Shown piece by piece: positions 27,517 to 36,613 of a stretch of 64,000 nucleotides of DNA. The notes beneath the pieces were generated by a model, which worked only from the letters and a program-made list of their open reading frames with translations, was not told where the DNA came from and made no database searches. Position numbers and translations under genes: made by a program. Origin of the DNA: an uncultured Flavobacteriales bacterium (lineage in GTDB: Bacteria > Bacteroidota > Bacteroidia > Flavobacteriales_G > Salibacteraceae); NCBI GenBank assembly GCA_913057205.1, contig CAJXNO010000005.1:44620-108619 (forward strand), in the 5' to 3' direction. Every line of letters starts with the position of its first letter. Position 1 is the stretch's first letter.

Positions 27517-27545
27517 TTGATTTTATTTCGATGCATATACCTTCG
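27517..27545 (+). promoter_or_regulatory. Candidate promoter of carB
   Basis: TTG at 27517-27519, an 18-base spacer and TACCTTCG at 27538-27545 approximate the Bacteroidota -33/-7 promoter (TTG and TAnnTTTG) with one mismatch in the -7 box. It lies 35 bases before the carB ATG. No pyrimidine-responsive attenuator was evident in the short leader. Confidence 0.4.
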
Positions 27546-27580
27546 CGCCAATTTGAGCATCAGTTAACGAAGTCCCCACT

Positions 27581-30400
27581 ATGCCTAGAGATAACAGCAT
27601 AAAGTCCATCCTAATCATCGGAAGTGGACCGATCATCATCGGCCAAGCCTGTGAATTTGATTACTCCGGTTCCCAAGCCGCTAAGTCGTTGCGCGAAGAA
27701 GGAATCGAAGTCACCTTGATCAACAGCAATCCTGCTACGATCATGACCGATCCGGTTACCGCTGACAACGTTTACCTCCGACCCTTGGAACCGAAGTACA
27801 TCCGACAAATTTTGGAAGAACACCCTCAGATCGATGCGGTGTTGCCAACGATGGGCGGACAAACGGCCTTGAACCTCGCGATTGAATGCGACAAGCAAGG
27901 CATCTGGGCGGATCATGGTGTTCGCATGATCGGTGTGGACATTGACGCCATTGAGATCACAGAGAACCGTGAAGAGTTTCGAAAACTACTGGACCGCATA
28001 GATGTAGGTTATGCCCCGGCAGACACTGCGCGTTCATTCTTGGAAGGAAAGGAGATCGCTCAGCGTTTCGGCTTTCCATTGGTGATTCGACCCTCCTACA
28101 CGCTCGGTGGTACGGGTGCTTCTTTTGTTTACACGAAGGATGAATTTGACAAGAAACTAGAGCGCGGCTTGCATGCATCTCCCATTCACGAGGTGATGAT
28201 CGACAAAGCCCTCTTCGGCTGGAAGGAATTTGAGTTGGAATTGCTGCGCGATAACAACAACAACGTTGCCATCATCTGCTCGGTAGAGAACATGGATCCA
28301 ATGGGTATCCACACCGGCGACTCCATCACCGTGGCACCAGCGATGACCCTCTCAGACCGCACGTATCAAAAGATGCGCGACATGGCGATCAAGCTGATGC
28401 GATCCATCGGCGACTTCGCGGGTGGATGCAACGTTCAATTCGCGGTGAGTCCGGATGAAAAAGAAGAAATCATCGCCATTGAGATCAATCCGCGGGTGAG
28501 TCGTTCTTCTGCCTTGGCCTCCAAAGCCACGGGATATCCAATCGCGAAGGTGGCTGCTAAACTGGCTATTGGCTACAATTTGGACGAACTTAAGAACCAG
28601 ATCACCGGCAATACAAGTGCATTCTTTGAACCGACATTGGATTACGTGATCGTGAAGATTCCGCGTTGGAACTTCGATAAGTTCAAAGGGGCAGAACGCG
28701 AGCTCGGCTTACAGATGAAGTCGGTAGGTGAAGTGATGGGAATCGGACGATCCTTTCAGGAAGCGCTTCAGAAAGCGTGTCAATCCCTGGAGATCCGCAG
28801 AAACGGTCTTGGAGCTGATGGGAAGGAATTGAAGGACCAAGATGTGATCTTGCAGAGCTTGGAGCATCCAAGCTGGAACCGATTATTTCACATCTACGAT
28901 GCCATCAAGCTCGGTATTCGCTTCAATACGATCTACGAAAAGACCAAGATCGACCCCTGGTTTTTGCATCAGATCGATGAACTGATCAGCATCGAGAACC
29001 AGATCGAAAAACACACCCTTGATACCATTCCACGCACCCTCCTTTGGGACGCTAAACAACGTGGATATGCAGACCGCCAGATCGCACACCTGATGAGATG
29101 TTTGGAGAGTCAAGTACGTGAAAAACGGATTGAATTGGGCATCAAGCGCGTGTACAAGTTAGTTGACACGTGCGCAGCTGAATTCCCTGCGGAAACGCCT
29201 TACTACTACTCCAGTTTTGAAGGTGAAAACGAAAGTGTGCGTTCAGACAAGAAAAAGGTTGTGGTACTCGGCTCAGGTCCGAACCGTATCGGTCAAGGCA
29301 TTGAGTTCGATTACTGTTGCGTTCACGGTGTGTTGGCGGCGAAAGAATGCGGTTATGAGACCATCATGATCAACTGCAATCCAGAAACGGTTTCAACGGA
29401 CTTCGATACAGCAGACAAGCTCTATTTCGAGCCGGTGTTTTGGGAACATATCTTTGACATCATCGAGCATGAGCAGCCTGAAGGGGTCATTGTGCAGCTC
29501 GGTGGACAAACCGCATTGAAGCTGGCGGAAAAACTGGAGCGCTTTGGCATCAAGATCTTCGGTACTAGCTACGAAGCGCTGGATTTGGCTGAAGACAGAG
29601 GCCGGTTCTCAGATACGCTCAAGAGCTTGAATATTCCTTACCCAAAATATGGTGCCGTTGAAACGGCCGAAGAGGCCATTGCACTGTCCCGTGAGTTGGG
29701 TTACCCACTGTTGGTGCGTCCGAGTTATGTTCTGGGCGGACAAGGCATGAAGATCGTGATCAACGAGGAAGAATTGGAGAAACACGTAGTGAACATCTTC
29801 CGCGATATGCCTGATAACCGCGTTCTTCTAGATCATTTCCTTGAAGGAGCCATTGAGGCAGAAGCCGATGCGATCTGTGACGGCGAGGACACGTACATCA
29901 TCGGAATCATGGAGCACATTGAACCCGCAGGCATCCATTCGGGCGATTCAAGTGCTGTACTTCCTGCATTCGACCTGAGCGAGAAAGCAATGCGACAGAT
30001 CGAAGAATACACGAAGAAGATCGCAGTAGAATTGAAGACGGTTGGTTTGATCAACATCCAGTTCGCTGTTAAGGATGATGAAGTTTACGTGATCGAAGCG
30101 AATCCACGCGCCTCGCGCACCGTGCCTTTCATCGCAAAAGCTTACCGTGAACCTTATGTGAACTATGCCACCAAGGTAATGTTGGGCGAAAAGAAAGTGA
30201 AAGACTTCAACTTCCAGCCCCACCAAGAGGGCTACGCGATCAAGTTGCCGGTGTTCTCATTCGATAAGTTCCCGAACGTATCTAAAGAACTGGGACCTGA
30301 AATGAAATCCACCGGTGAAGCGATCTACTTCATTGACGACCTGAAGGACGAATACTTCAAGAAGGTTTACTCAGAGCGTAACCTCTACTTGTCAAGGTAA
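27581..30400 (+). CDS. carB: Carbamoyl-phosphate synthase large subunit
   Basis: Makes carbamoyl phosphate from bicarbonate, ammonia (channelled from CarA) and two ATP, for pyrimidines and arginine. The 939-residue protein has two homologous ATP-grasp halves. The first half opens with ILIIGSGPIIIGQACEFDYS, with metal-binding IEINPRVSRSSALASKATG. The second opens with VVVLGSGPNRIGQGIEFDYC near residue 560, with VIEANPRASRTVPFIAKA. The protein stops soon after the second ATP-grasp domain, so the C-terminal allosteric MGS-like domain of the roughly 1070-residue E. coli enzyme is absent. I recall this shorter form as usual in Flavobacteriales. carA is not in the window. Confidence 0.97.
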   Translation: MPRDNSIKSILIIGSGPIIIGQACEFDYSGSQAAKSLREEGIEVTLINSNPATIMTDPVTADNVYLRPLEPKYIRQILEEHPQIDAVLPTMGGQTALNLAIECDKQGIWADHGVRMIGVDIDAIEITENREEFRKLLDRIDVGYAPADTARSFLEGKEIAQRFGFPLVIRPSYTLGGTGASFVYTKDEFDKKLERGLHASPIHEVMIDKALFGWKEFELELLRDNNNNVAIICSVENMDPMGIHTGDSITVAPAMTLSDRTYQKMRDMAIKLMRSIGDFAGGCNVQFAVSPDEKEEIIAIEINPRVSRSSALASKATGYPIAKVAAKLAIGYNLDELKNQITGNTSAFFEPTLDYVIVKIPRWNFDKFKGAERELGLQMKSVGEVMGIGRSFQEALQKACQSLEIRRNGLGADGKELKDQDVILQSLEHPSWNRLFHIYDAIKLGIRFNTIYEKTKIDPWFLHQIDELISIENQIEKHTLDTIPRTLLWDAKQRGYADRQIAHLMRCLESQVREKRIELGIKRVYKLVDTCAAEFPAETPYYYSSFEGENESVRSDKKKVVVLGSGPNRIGQGIEFDYCCVHGVLAAKECGYETIMINCNPETVSTDFDTADKLYFEPVFWEHIFDIIEHEQPEGVIVQLGGQTALKLAEKLERFGIKIFGTSYEALDLAEDRGRFSDTLKSLNIPYPKYGAVETAEEAIALSRELGYPLLVRPSYVLGGQGMKIVINEEELEKHVVNIFRDMPDNRVLLDHFLEGAIEAEADAICDGEDTYIIGIMEHIEPAGIHSGDSSAVLPAFDLSEKAMRQIEEYTKKIAVELKTVGLINIQFAVKDDEVYVIEANPRASRTVPFIAKAYREPYVNYATKVMLGEKKVKDFNFQPHQEGYAIKLPVFSFDKFPNVSKELGPEMKSTGEAIYFIDDLKDEYFKKVYSERNLYLSR

Positions 30401-30405
30401 ACGCG

Positions 30406-30666
30406 ATGGGGTTACTGCGGTTTCTGGCCATTGCAGCGTTGTTGTATTTGATCTTTCGCATCATAGGAAGGTTTGTACTGCCTTGGCTGACAAAGAAAGC
30501 AGTCAAGAAGGCCACCGAGCGGATGGAAGAGCAAGTGAAGCAGCGGCAACAAGGTCAAAAGATCTATCAAGACGAAAAGGTAACGATACGAAAAACGGAT
30601 CAGAAGAACAAACCAGGAAAGGATAACTCGAACGACGACGAATACATTGATTTCGAGGAGGTTTAA
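30406..30666 (+). CDS. DUF4834 small membrane protein
   Basis: An 86-residue protein with one N-terminal transmembrane helix (LLRFLAIAALLYLIFRIIG), a basic amphipathic segment rich in Lys, Arg and Gln, and an acidic tail ending EYIDFEEV. This layout matches DUF4834, a small Bacteroidota family of unknown function. It begins 5 bases after carB and lies 69 bases before the YfhO gene; co-transcription with both is likely. Confidence 0.8.
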   Translation: MGLLRFLAIAALLYLIFRIIGRFVLPWLTKKAVKKATERMEEQVKQRQQGQKIYQDEKVTIRKTDQKNKPGKDNSNDDEYIDFEEV

Positions 30667-30735
30667 AAGGCTGACCGGATCACCTGTGGGCCCTTTATTT
30701 TTTTGGTTTCTTTGTTTTACCCAAATCAAATCTGA

Positions 30736-33261
30736 ATGGACTGGAAGAAACTCGTTCCGCATGCTGTAGCCATCGTAGTCATGGCCATTGTATCTCTGCT
30801 CTTTTGCTACCCCACCACCCAAGGTAAGGTACTCAAGCAAGATGATATCGTTAAGAACATCGCTCAAGCCCAAGAGGTACGTGAATACCGCGAAGCCAAT
30901 GGTGAGGAAGCCCTTTGGACTACACGTGTTTTCAGCGGCATGACCGCATTTCACATTGGAACAAAATTCACCACCAATGTGGTGGAGTACTTTAGGGATG
31001 CAATTCTAGATTGGTTGCCAAAAGGCGCGAACATCATTTTCGCCCTCTTTCTTGGCTTCTACCTATTACAAATCATCTTTGGCGTAAACCCTTGGCTCGC
31101 CTTGGTGCTGTCTATTGGCTACGGTTTGTCGAGTAACCTCATTGTTTCCATCCTTGCCGGACATAACACAAAGGTGCTTTCGATCGCCTTCATGGCACCT
31201 GCTATTGGTGGCGTTTTACTGGCGCTCAATGGTAAACGATTCATCGGGTCGCTCATCACACTTTTCGCACTGGCCATCATGGTGTTCAGCAACCACTACC
31301 AGATCATGTATTACTTTCTGCTCGTTGCAGCAGTGATAGGTATCACTTACTTGGTAGCCGCTTATCGAGCTGGGGAAACAAAAGACTTTTTTAAGAACGT
31401 GGCGCTGCTCGTTGCCGCTGGGGTCATTGCACTTCTACCCAACTTGGGCAAGGTGTACAACACCTATGAGCACAGTAAGGAAACTATACGTGGCGGTGAC
31501 TCGGAGCTATCTACAAAATCCGAAAAAGACAAAGGCGGATTAGACCGGAGCTATGCTATGCGTTGGTCTTACGGTCCGTTGGAGACATTTACGACCATCG
31601 TTCCATCGTTCATGGGAGGCGCATCTGGTGAGGCACTGCCAGAAGATGGTAACGTAGCAGAGGCACTGAAAGGATATAACCTTAATCGCAACCAAAAAGA
31701 GGCCATCTTGGCTCAGTCGCCAACCTACGTTGGCGACCAACCTTTCCTTCTTGGCACGGTCTATTTTGGTGCCGGTTTCATCTTCCTGTTCATCTTAAGT
31801 CTCTTCATTATCCCAGCTCGCATGCGGGCATGGGTAATTGCAACGGTGGTGATGTCGCTCATCATTTCTTGGGGTAGACACATCGAATTCATAACCGGAC
31901 TGCTCTTTGACTACTTCCCGATGTACAACAAGTTCAGAACGCCATCGATGGCCTTGGCGATCGCAGGATTCGTCATCCCGTTCGCAGGTGCTATTGGACT
32001 GCATCGCATCTTCACCGGACAGGTTGAAAAGAGTGATTTGATGAAGGCCTTGAAGTACACCTTGTTCATCACTGGCGGAGTGATGGTACTGCTATTGCTC
32101 TATGGCGTAATGAACGATTGGATCGGTCCAAAGGACGCACAGTACCAGACGAAAAACTCGCCTTGGGGAATAGAAGCATTGTATGACGCTTTGTTAGAGG
32201 ATAGGAAATCACGCTACTTGAGTGATTGGCTCATCTCTGCAGTAGTTATGGCGGTGGCCGGAGCTTCCGTCTTCTTTTACCAACGCAAGAAGCTCAGTGT
32301 TACAACCGCTGTTGTTCTTATCGGTGTTGTGTTCACAGCTGACATGTGGCGTGTGAGCAGACGGTATATGAACGAGGACGCCTTTGTTTCTGAGCGCAGC
32401 TACATGGCACGGTTCAATCCAACACCAGCAGACCAAGCCATCTTGGCAGATAAAACACCGCATTTCCGTGTGATCAACGTAACACGAAACCCATGGACGG
32501 ATGGTATCACGTGCTATCACCATGAAAATGTAGGCGGTCACCACGCCGCAAAACTGCAGCGCTATCAAGACCTGATTGAAAAGGAGTTATCGAACCAGTT
32601 GCAGCGTTTGAATGCCGGACTTCGCCAGACCCAACAAGGCGTTGTATTGGACCCGTCAGTAGCGAAGCAGATGCCGGTCTACAACATGTTAAACACGAAG
32701 TATTTCATCGTACAGAATGAAAACCCTGCAGGAGCGGCTATCAATCCATCTGCTTGTGGCAATGCATGGTTCGTAACGAACATCAAGAAGGTAAGCTCAG
32801 CCGATGAGGAAATGCAGTCGCTCGCCAACTTTGATCCACTAGAAACAGCGATCGTAGACAAGGAATACGAAGCAGAACTTTACAGCTACTCCTTTGGTAG
32901 AAGTCAAGACGCAACGATCAACTTGATGGAGATGTCGCCGAAGTACCTGAAATATACCGCGCAGAACCAACAAGACGGTCTGGCTGTATTTTCAGAGATC
33001 TATTATCAGAACGGCTGGAAGGCCTTTATAGACGACGAACCGGCGGACATCTATCGGGTGAACTATACACTTCGGGCGATCAAGATTCCGGCGGGTACCC
33101 ATGAGGTTGAAATGCGTTTTGAGCCTGCTTCGTATCGAATTGGGATGAACATCTCCATGGCAGGCTCGGCACTTTTCCTGCTGTTTGCTGGCGGAATGCT
33201 CTACTTCTACCGTAAACAAGGTAATGGAGGAAAGGATGCATCAGAAGAACAGAACGCATAG
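30736..33261 (+). CDS. YfhO family membrane protein
   Basis: An 841-residue polytopic protein. About 12-13 helices fill residues 10-540. A large soluble domain follows (residues about 555-800, with FSEIYYQNGWKAFIDDEP and LRAIKIPAGTHEVEMRFEPA), and a final helix lies near residue 810. This is the YfhO layout, related to GT-C membrane glycosyltransferases that use lipid-linked sugars. A charged first loop precedes the catalytic-like AGHNTK segment near residue 137. It sits at the head of the glycan cluster, 9 bases before a glycosyltransferase, which fits a role in moving sugars to a lipid or polymer at the outer face of the inner membrane. The precise reaction is unknown. Confidence 0.85.
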   Translation: MDWKKLVPHAVAIVVMAIVSLLFCYPTTQGKVLKQDDIVKNIAQAQEVREYREANGEEALWTTRVFSGMTAFHIGTKFTTNVVEYFRDAILDWLPKGANIIFALFLGFYLLQIIFGVNPWLALVLSIGYGLSSNLIVSILAGHNTKVLSIAFMAPAIGGVLLALNGKRFIGSLITLFALAIMVFSNHYQIMYYFLLVAAVIGITYLVAAYRAGETKDFFKNVALLVAAGVIALLPNLGKVYNTYEHSKETIRGGDSELSTKSEKDKGGLDRSYAMRWSYGPLETFTTIVPSFMGGASGEALPEDGNVAEALKGYNLNRNQKEAILAQSPTYVGDQPFLLGTVYFGAGFIFLFILSLFIIPARMRAWVIATVVMSLIISWGRHIEFITGLLFDYFPMYNKFRTPSMALAIAGFVIPFAGAIGLHRIFTGQVEKSDLMKALKYTLFITGGVMVLLLLYGVMNDWIGPKDAQYQTKNSPWGIEALYDALLEDRKSRYLSDWLISAVVMAVAGASVFFYQRKKLSVTTAVVLIGVVFTADMWRVSRRYMNEDAFVSERSYMARFNPTPADQAILADKTPHFRVINVTRNPWTDGITCYHHENVGGHHAAKLQRYQDLIEKELSNQLQRLNAGLRQTQQGVVLDPSVAKQMPVYNMLNTKYFIVQNENPAGAAINPSACGNAWFVTNIKKVSSADEEMQSLANFDPLETAIVDKEYEAELYSYSFGRSQDATINLMEMSPKYLKYTAQNQQDGLAVFSEIYYQNGWKAFIDDEPADIYRVNYTLRAIKIPAGTHEVEMRFEPASYRIGMNISMAGSALFLLFAGGMLYFYRKQGNGGKDASEEQNA

Positions 33262-33270
33262 CAGATCGCT

Positions 33271-34563
33271 GTGAAAAAGGCTTTACTCCTCACCTACTAC
33301 TGGCCTCCAGGCTCTGGACCTGGCGTGCAGCGCTGGCTCAAGTTCTGCAAGTACCTGGTGGAGTTGGGTTGGGAGATTGAAGTGATCACGGTTGAAAATG
33401 GAAGCTATCCAAGTACCGATAGCAGCTTGCTCGATGATGTGCCGGAAGACCTGCGTGTATTCCGCACGAAAACCATAGAGCCCTTCGCAGTGTACAATGC
33501 ATTGAGGGGAAAGTCTGGTAAGCAGGTTGAAGTAGGAATGAGCAACTTGAAAGGTAAGCCAAGCCTGTTCAAACGCATCAGCAACTACGTACGGGCCAAC
33601 TTTTTCGTGCCAGACGCACGTGTCGGATGGAATACCTATGCCTTTCCTATGGCCATCAAACGGATCAAAGCGTTCCAGCCTGATCTAATCATCACCACAG
33701 GCCCACCTCACAGTACCCACCTCATGGGAGCACGCTTGAAGAGGATGTTTTCACTACCGTGGGTGGCTGATTTCAGGGACCCTTGGACAACGATTTACTA
33801 CAACGCTTACCTGAACCGAACCACACGTACCCAGGAGAAGGATAAATCATTGGAAGACCAAGTGCTTAAAACCGCCGATGGGATCGTGGTGGCCAGTACG
33901 GGTATGCAAGAGGAGTTTGAGGCGCGGACCCAACGCATCACATTCATCCCCAACGGTTTCGACCCCAAAGACTTCGAACAAACCGTGACCGAGATCCCTG
34001 AAAAGATGCGTTTAGCCTATGTAGGGAATTTGAAATCCAATCAAAACATATACGGATTTTGGTTGGCGCTATCCTCCTTATCGCCTGAACAACGCAGTTC
34101 AGTCGAGCTTGAGATCACGGGAAACATGGCAGCCGATGTGAAGGAAAGCATCGCATCCTACGCGTTAGAGGACCTGATCAAGGTCAAAGCATTTGTTCCA
34201 CATCGTGAAGCTATAGAACGGATGCTCAATGCACATGTGCTGTTACTTCCAATACCACAGAGTGAGAATAACAAGAGCATCCTAACGGGTAAGCTCTTTG
34301 AATACCTTGCAACGCGTAGACCCATTTTAGCAATTGGTCCTACCGGCGGGAATGCCGCAGACATCCTTCGCGACGTTGAGAAAGCTGACATGATCGATTA
34401 TAAGGATGTACAGGCTATTACCCAACGTTTCGATCAACTGTTGAATACCTTTAGCGAAAAGCAAGGACAACATTGGACAAGTGGCAATGATGCCTATTTG
34501 AAATACAGTAGAAAAGAAACGGCCAAGACCCTTTCAGAATTCATGCAGGAACTGGTACCATGA
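33271..34563 (+). CDS. Glycosyltransferase, GT-B fold (GT4-like)
   Basis: A 430-residue glycosyltransferase beginning with GTG. The N-terminal domain opens with LLLTYYWPPGSGPGVQRWLK, the glycine-rich loop of GT4-type WcaI/Pel-like enzymes, and contains VADFRDPWTTIYYNAY. The C-terminal donor domain has RLAYVGNLKSNQN, VKAFVPHREAIERM and TGKLFEYLATRRPILAIGPT. No signal peptide is present. It overlaps the next gene by 4 bases (ATGA) and is 9 bases from YfhO, so it belongs to the glycan operon. Donor sugar and acceptor are not readable. Confidence 0.88.
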   Translation: MKKALLLTYYWPPGSGPGVQRWLKFCKYLVELGWEIEVITVENGSYPSTDSSLLDDVPEDLRVFRTKTIEPFAVYNALRGKSGKQVEVGMSNLKGKPSLFKRISNYVRANFFVPDARVGWNTYAFPMAIKRIKAFQPDLIITTGPPHSTHLMGARLKRMFSLPWVADFRDPWTTIYYNAYLNRTTRTQEKDKSLEDQVLKTADGIVVASTGMQEEFEARTQRITFIPNGFDPKDFEQTVTEIPEKMRLAYVGNLKSNQNIYGFWLALSSLSPEQRSSVELEITGNMAADVKESIASYALEDLIKVKAFVPHREAIERMLNAHVLLLPIPQSENNKSILTGKLFEYLATRRPILAIGPTGGNAADILRDVEKADMIDYKDVQAITQRFDQLLNTFSEKQGQHWTSGNDAYLKYSRKETAKTLSEFMQELVP

Positions 34564-35966
34564 GAGCATTCGTCATAGGAAGTAAGGATCTGAGTTGTGT
34601 CATCCTGGACGCCTTGTTGAAAGACGGACATGAAGTGCTCGGTGTGTATGCACGAGATGATGAAGCTGGTATGAAGGTTTGGCATGGCCTAGGGCAGCGA
34701 AACCTGGCTGAGGAAGCAGCGAAACACGGGATACCGGTTCATCTTGGCATGAAGGTGAACAGTCCTGAATCGTTGCAGCTATTAGCGTCCCTGAACCTTG
34801 ATTTGATCCTATCATGCTTCTGGAGCGAGATCTTCAAAGAACCAGTGCTTAACCTACCGAAGCTTGGGGTATATAACTTTCATACGGCGAAACTTCCAAA
34901 GAACCGAGGGTCACGTCCATTGCCCTGGGCACTCATCAAAGGAGAATCCGAAGCAGGAATGACCGTTCATCGGATGATGACTGGGGTTGATAACGGTCCG
35001 ATCGTAGCACAACGCAGCTTCGCGATCACTGAAAACGATACCGGCGAAACACTTTACCATAAGGCCCTTGAAGCAGGTGAAAGCCTGGCAGCAGAGGTCG
35101 TTGCCCTCTTTGCTCGGAACGAACACCGCTTGATCCTGCAAGATGAGGACCAAGCCAGTTATCAACCGAGAGGTGAGCCTTATGGAAGAATGATCGACCC
35201 CTATTGGAGCGAACAGATGAAGGATCGTTTCCGCAGAGCATTTCACTTCCCCCCATTCAGCCCTGCCACTGAGGCACCTGGATCATTGAGGCAAACCCCA
35301 AGGGTCTACCTATTGGTGAATACTGCATGCAAATCCAACGAGGATCATGCTGCTTTGAAGTCGCTGACCCTACCTGTTTCTTGTTTTTCACGAAGCGAAG
35401 AACAGACAAGGCAAGATAACCTTGAGTGGCATCTTTTAGGTCCAGAGCAGACATCATTGAACATCTCCTTAGAGAAAACCCCAGCATCCAGAACATTCAT
35501 GTACCGTCTGAAGCAACTTCTGCTGAACGCTAGTACTGAGCAGGGCTTGCGTCCAGACCTAAACAACGAGGAGGGCATTCACGGCGCCTATCGACCACTC
35601 GATCTATTGCTGCGCTTGAAAACGGCTTTTGTGTCGAGCAGAATGCTTCCAATCAATCATGCAACAGCTATCACCCCGCTTCAACCTCACTTTCATATCA
35701 ATGGTGTGCTTGAGATCCCATCTGGTGTGCTTGACCTGAAAGATTCAAATTGGCTACAGGAACTGAGCAGTTTGCTCGATCGAGCTGAACAACACAGGCA
35801 GACCTACGGACGTGACGTATTCCTGGGAGTTTACGTGGCCGCCGAGCACCTCAATGACCTGCTTGAGCACGTGGCGATTAACGAAGTTTTTGAGCAAGCT
35901 CACATCGAATTCACCACTTATGGCGAAGTTTGTGCGCATTACCATTCAATCTACACGCATTCATGA
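34560..35966 (+). CDS. Sugar N-formyltransferase-like protein with extra C-terminal domain
   Basis: Residues 1 to about 215 form a formyltransferase domain as in methionyl-tRNA and dTDP/UDP-aminosugar N-formyltransferases. The catalytic Asn and His lie in GVYNFHTAKLPKNRGSRPLP and the Asp in MTGVDNGPIVAQ. Residues about 240-468 are an extra domain. Its end (LPINHATAIT, EIPSGVLDL, LLEHVAINEVFEQAHIEFTT, YGEV) loosely recalls the closing part of NodB-type polysaccharide deacetylases, but I see no metal-binding DD or HxxxH, so it may be degenerate or unrelated. ATGA overlaps join it to the glycosyltransferase before and the PIG-L deacetylase after, which favours a sugar substrate over formyl-tRNA. 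Confidence 0.78.
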   Translation: MRAFVIGSKDLSCVILDALLKDGHEVLGVYARDDEAGMKVWHGLGQRNLAEEAAKHGIPVHLGMKVNSPESLQLLASLNLDLILSCFWSEIFKEPVLNLPKLGVYNFHTAKLPKNRGSRPLPWALIKGESEAGMTVHRMMTGVDNGPIVAQRSFAITENDTGETLYHKALEAGESLAAEVVALFARNEHRLILQDEDQASYQPRGEPYGRMIDPYWSEQMKDRFRRAFHFPPFSPATEAPGSLRQTPRVYLLVNTACKSNEDHAALKSLTLPVSCFSRSEEQTRQDNLEWHLLGPEQTSLNISLEKTPASRTFMYRLKQLLLNASTEQGLRPDLNNEEGIHGAYRPLDLLLRLKTAFVSSRMLPINHATAITPLQPHFHINGVLEIPSGVLDLKDSNWLQELSSLLDRAEQHRQTYGRDVFLGVYVAAEHLNDLLEHVAINEVFEQAHIEFTTYGEVCAHYHSIYTHS

Positions 35967-36613
35967 AGACCTCCGCGCTTGATGCTTTTGATACGATCTT
36001 AGTCCTTGCCCCGCACACAGACGATGGTGAGCTCGGCTGCGGTGGAACGATTCACCGACTGATCGAAAAAGGAAAAGAGGTGCACTACGTAGCTTTTTCT
36101 ACGTGTGAAGAATCTGTACCGGAAGGCTTTCCCAAAGATATCCTCAGCAAGGAGGTAAGGGAAGCAACGGCAGTTCTAGGCATCCAAGAGGAACACCTAC
36201 ACATTCTGAATTATCGGGTCCGCCATTTCCCGGCTCATCGGCAGGAGATTTTGGAAGACTTGGTAGCATTGAATAGAAAACTCCGACCGGATCTGGTCTT
36301 TTGTCCGAGCAGTTTTGACGTGCATCAAGACCATCAAACCATCAGCCAAGAAGCGCGTAGGGCATTTAAGAACACGAGTTTACTTGGTTACGAATTCATT
36401 TGGAACAACTACAATTTTGCTTCCCAATGCTTTGTGGAACTGTCTGAAAAAGACATCAAAACAAAGGTGGCAGCGATGGAGTGTTATCAGTCACAATCGA
36501 AGCGCCTCTACGCTAAGGATAAATTGATCCGCGGGGCGGCAAACTATCGCGGCTTGCAAGTTCAAATGGAGTATGCAGAGGCGTTTGAAGTAATGCGATG
36601 GGTGATCAAATGA
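35963..36613 (+). CDS. PIG-L family N-deacetylase
   Basis: A 216-residue zinc deacetylase of the LmbE/PIG-L family, which removes acetyl groups from GlcNAc-type substrates. The metal and general-base motif is VLAPHTDDGELGCGGT near residue 15, and the third ligand is in SSFDVHQDHQT near 120. I start at 35963, giving a 4-base ATGA overlap with the formyltransferase; a longer frame from 35930 would lie inside that gene. A free amine made by this enzyme is what a sugar N-formyltransferase needs, so the adjacent pair probably acts in sequence on one amino sugar. That link is inferred. Confidence 0.88.
   Translation: MKTSALDAFDTILVLAPHTDDGELGCGGTIHRLIEKGKEVHYVAFSTCEESVPEGFPKDILSKEVREATAVLGIQEEHLHILNYRVRHFPAHRQEILEDLVALNRKLRPDLVFCPSSFDVHQDHQTISQEARRAFKNTSLLGYEFIWNNYNFASQCFVELSEKDIKTKVAAMECYQSQSKRLYAKDKLIRGAANYRGLQVQMEYAEAFEVMRWVIK

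Noticed and set aside
27581..30400. CarB truncated by mutation because the MGS-like C-terminal domain is missing
   Set aside because: The gene ends cleanly with the next gene 5 bases later, and I recall the shorter form as usual in Flavobacteriales.
30667..30735. Terminator between DUF4834 and YfhO (AAAGGC ... GCCCTTT followed by a T run)
   Set aside because: The possible stem is short, bulged and has a long loop; read-through into YfhO seems as likely.
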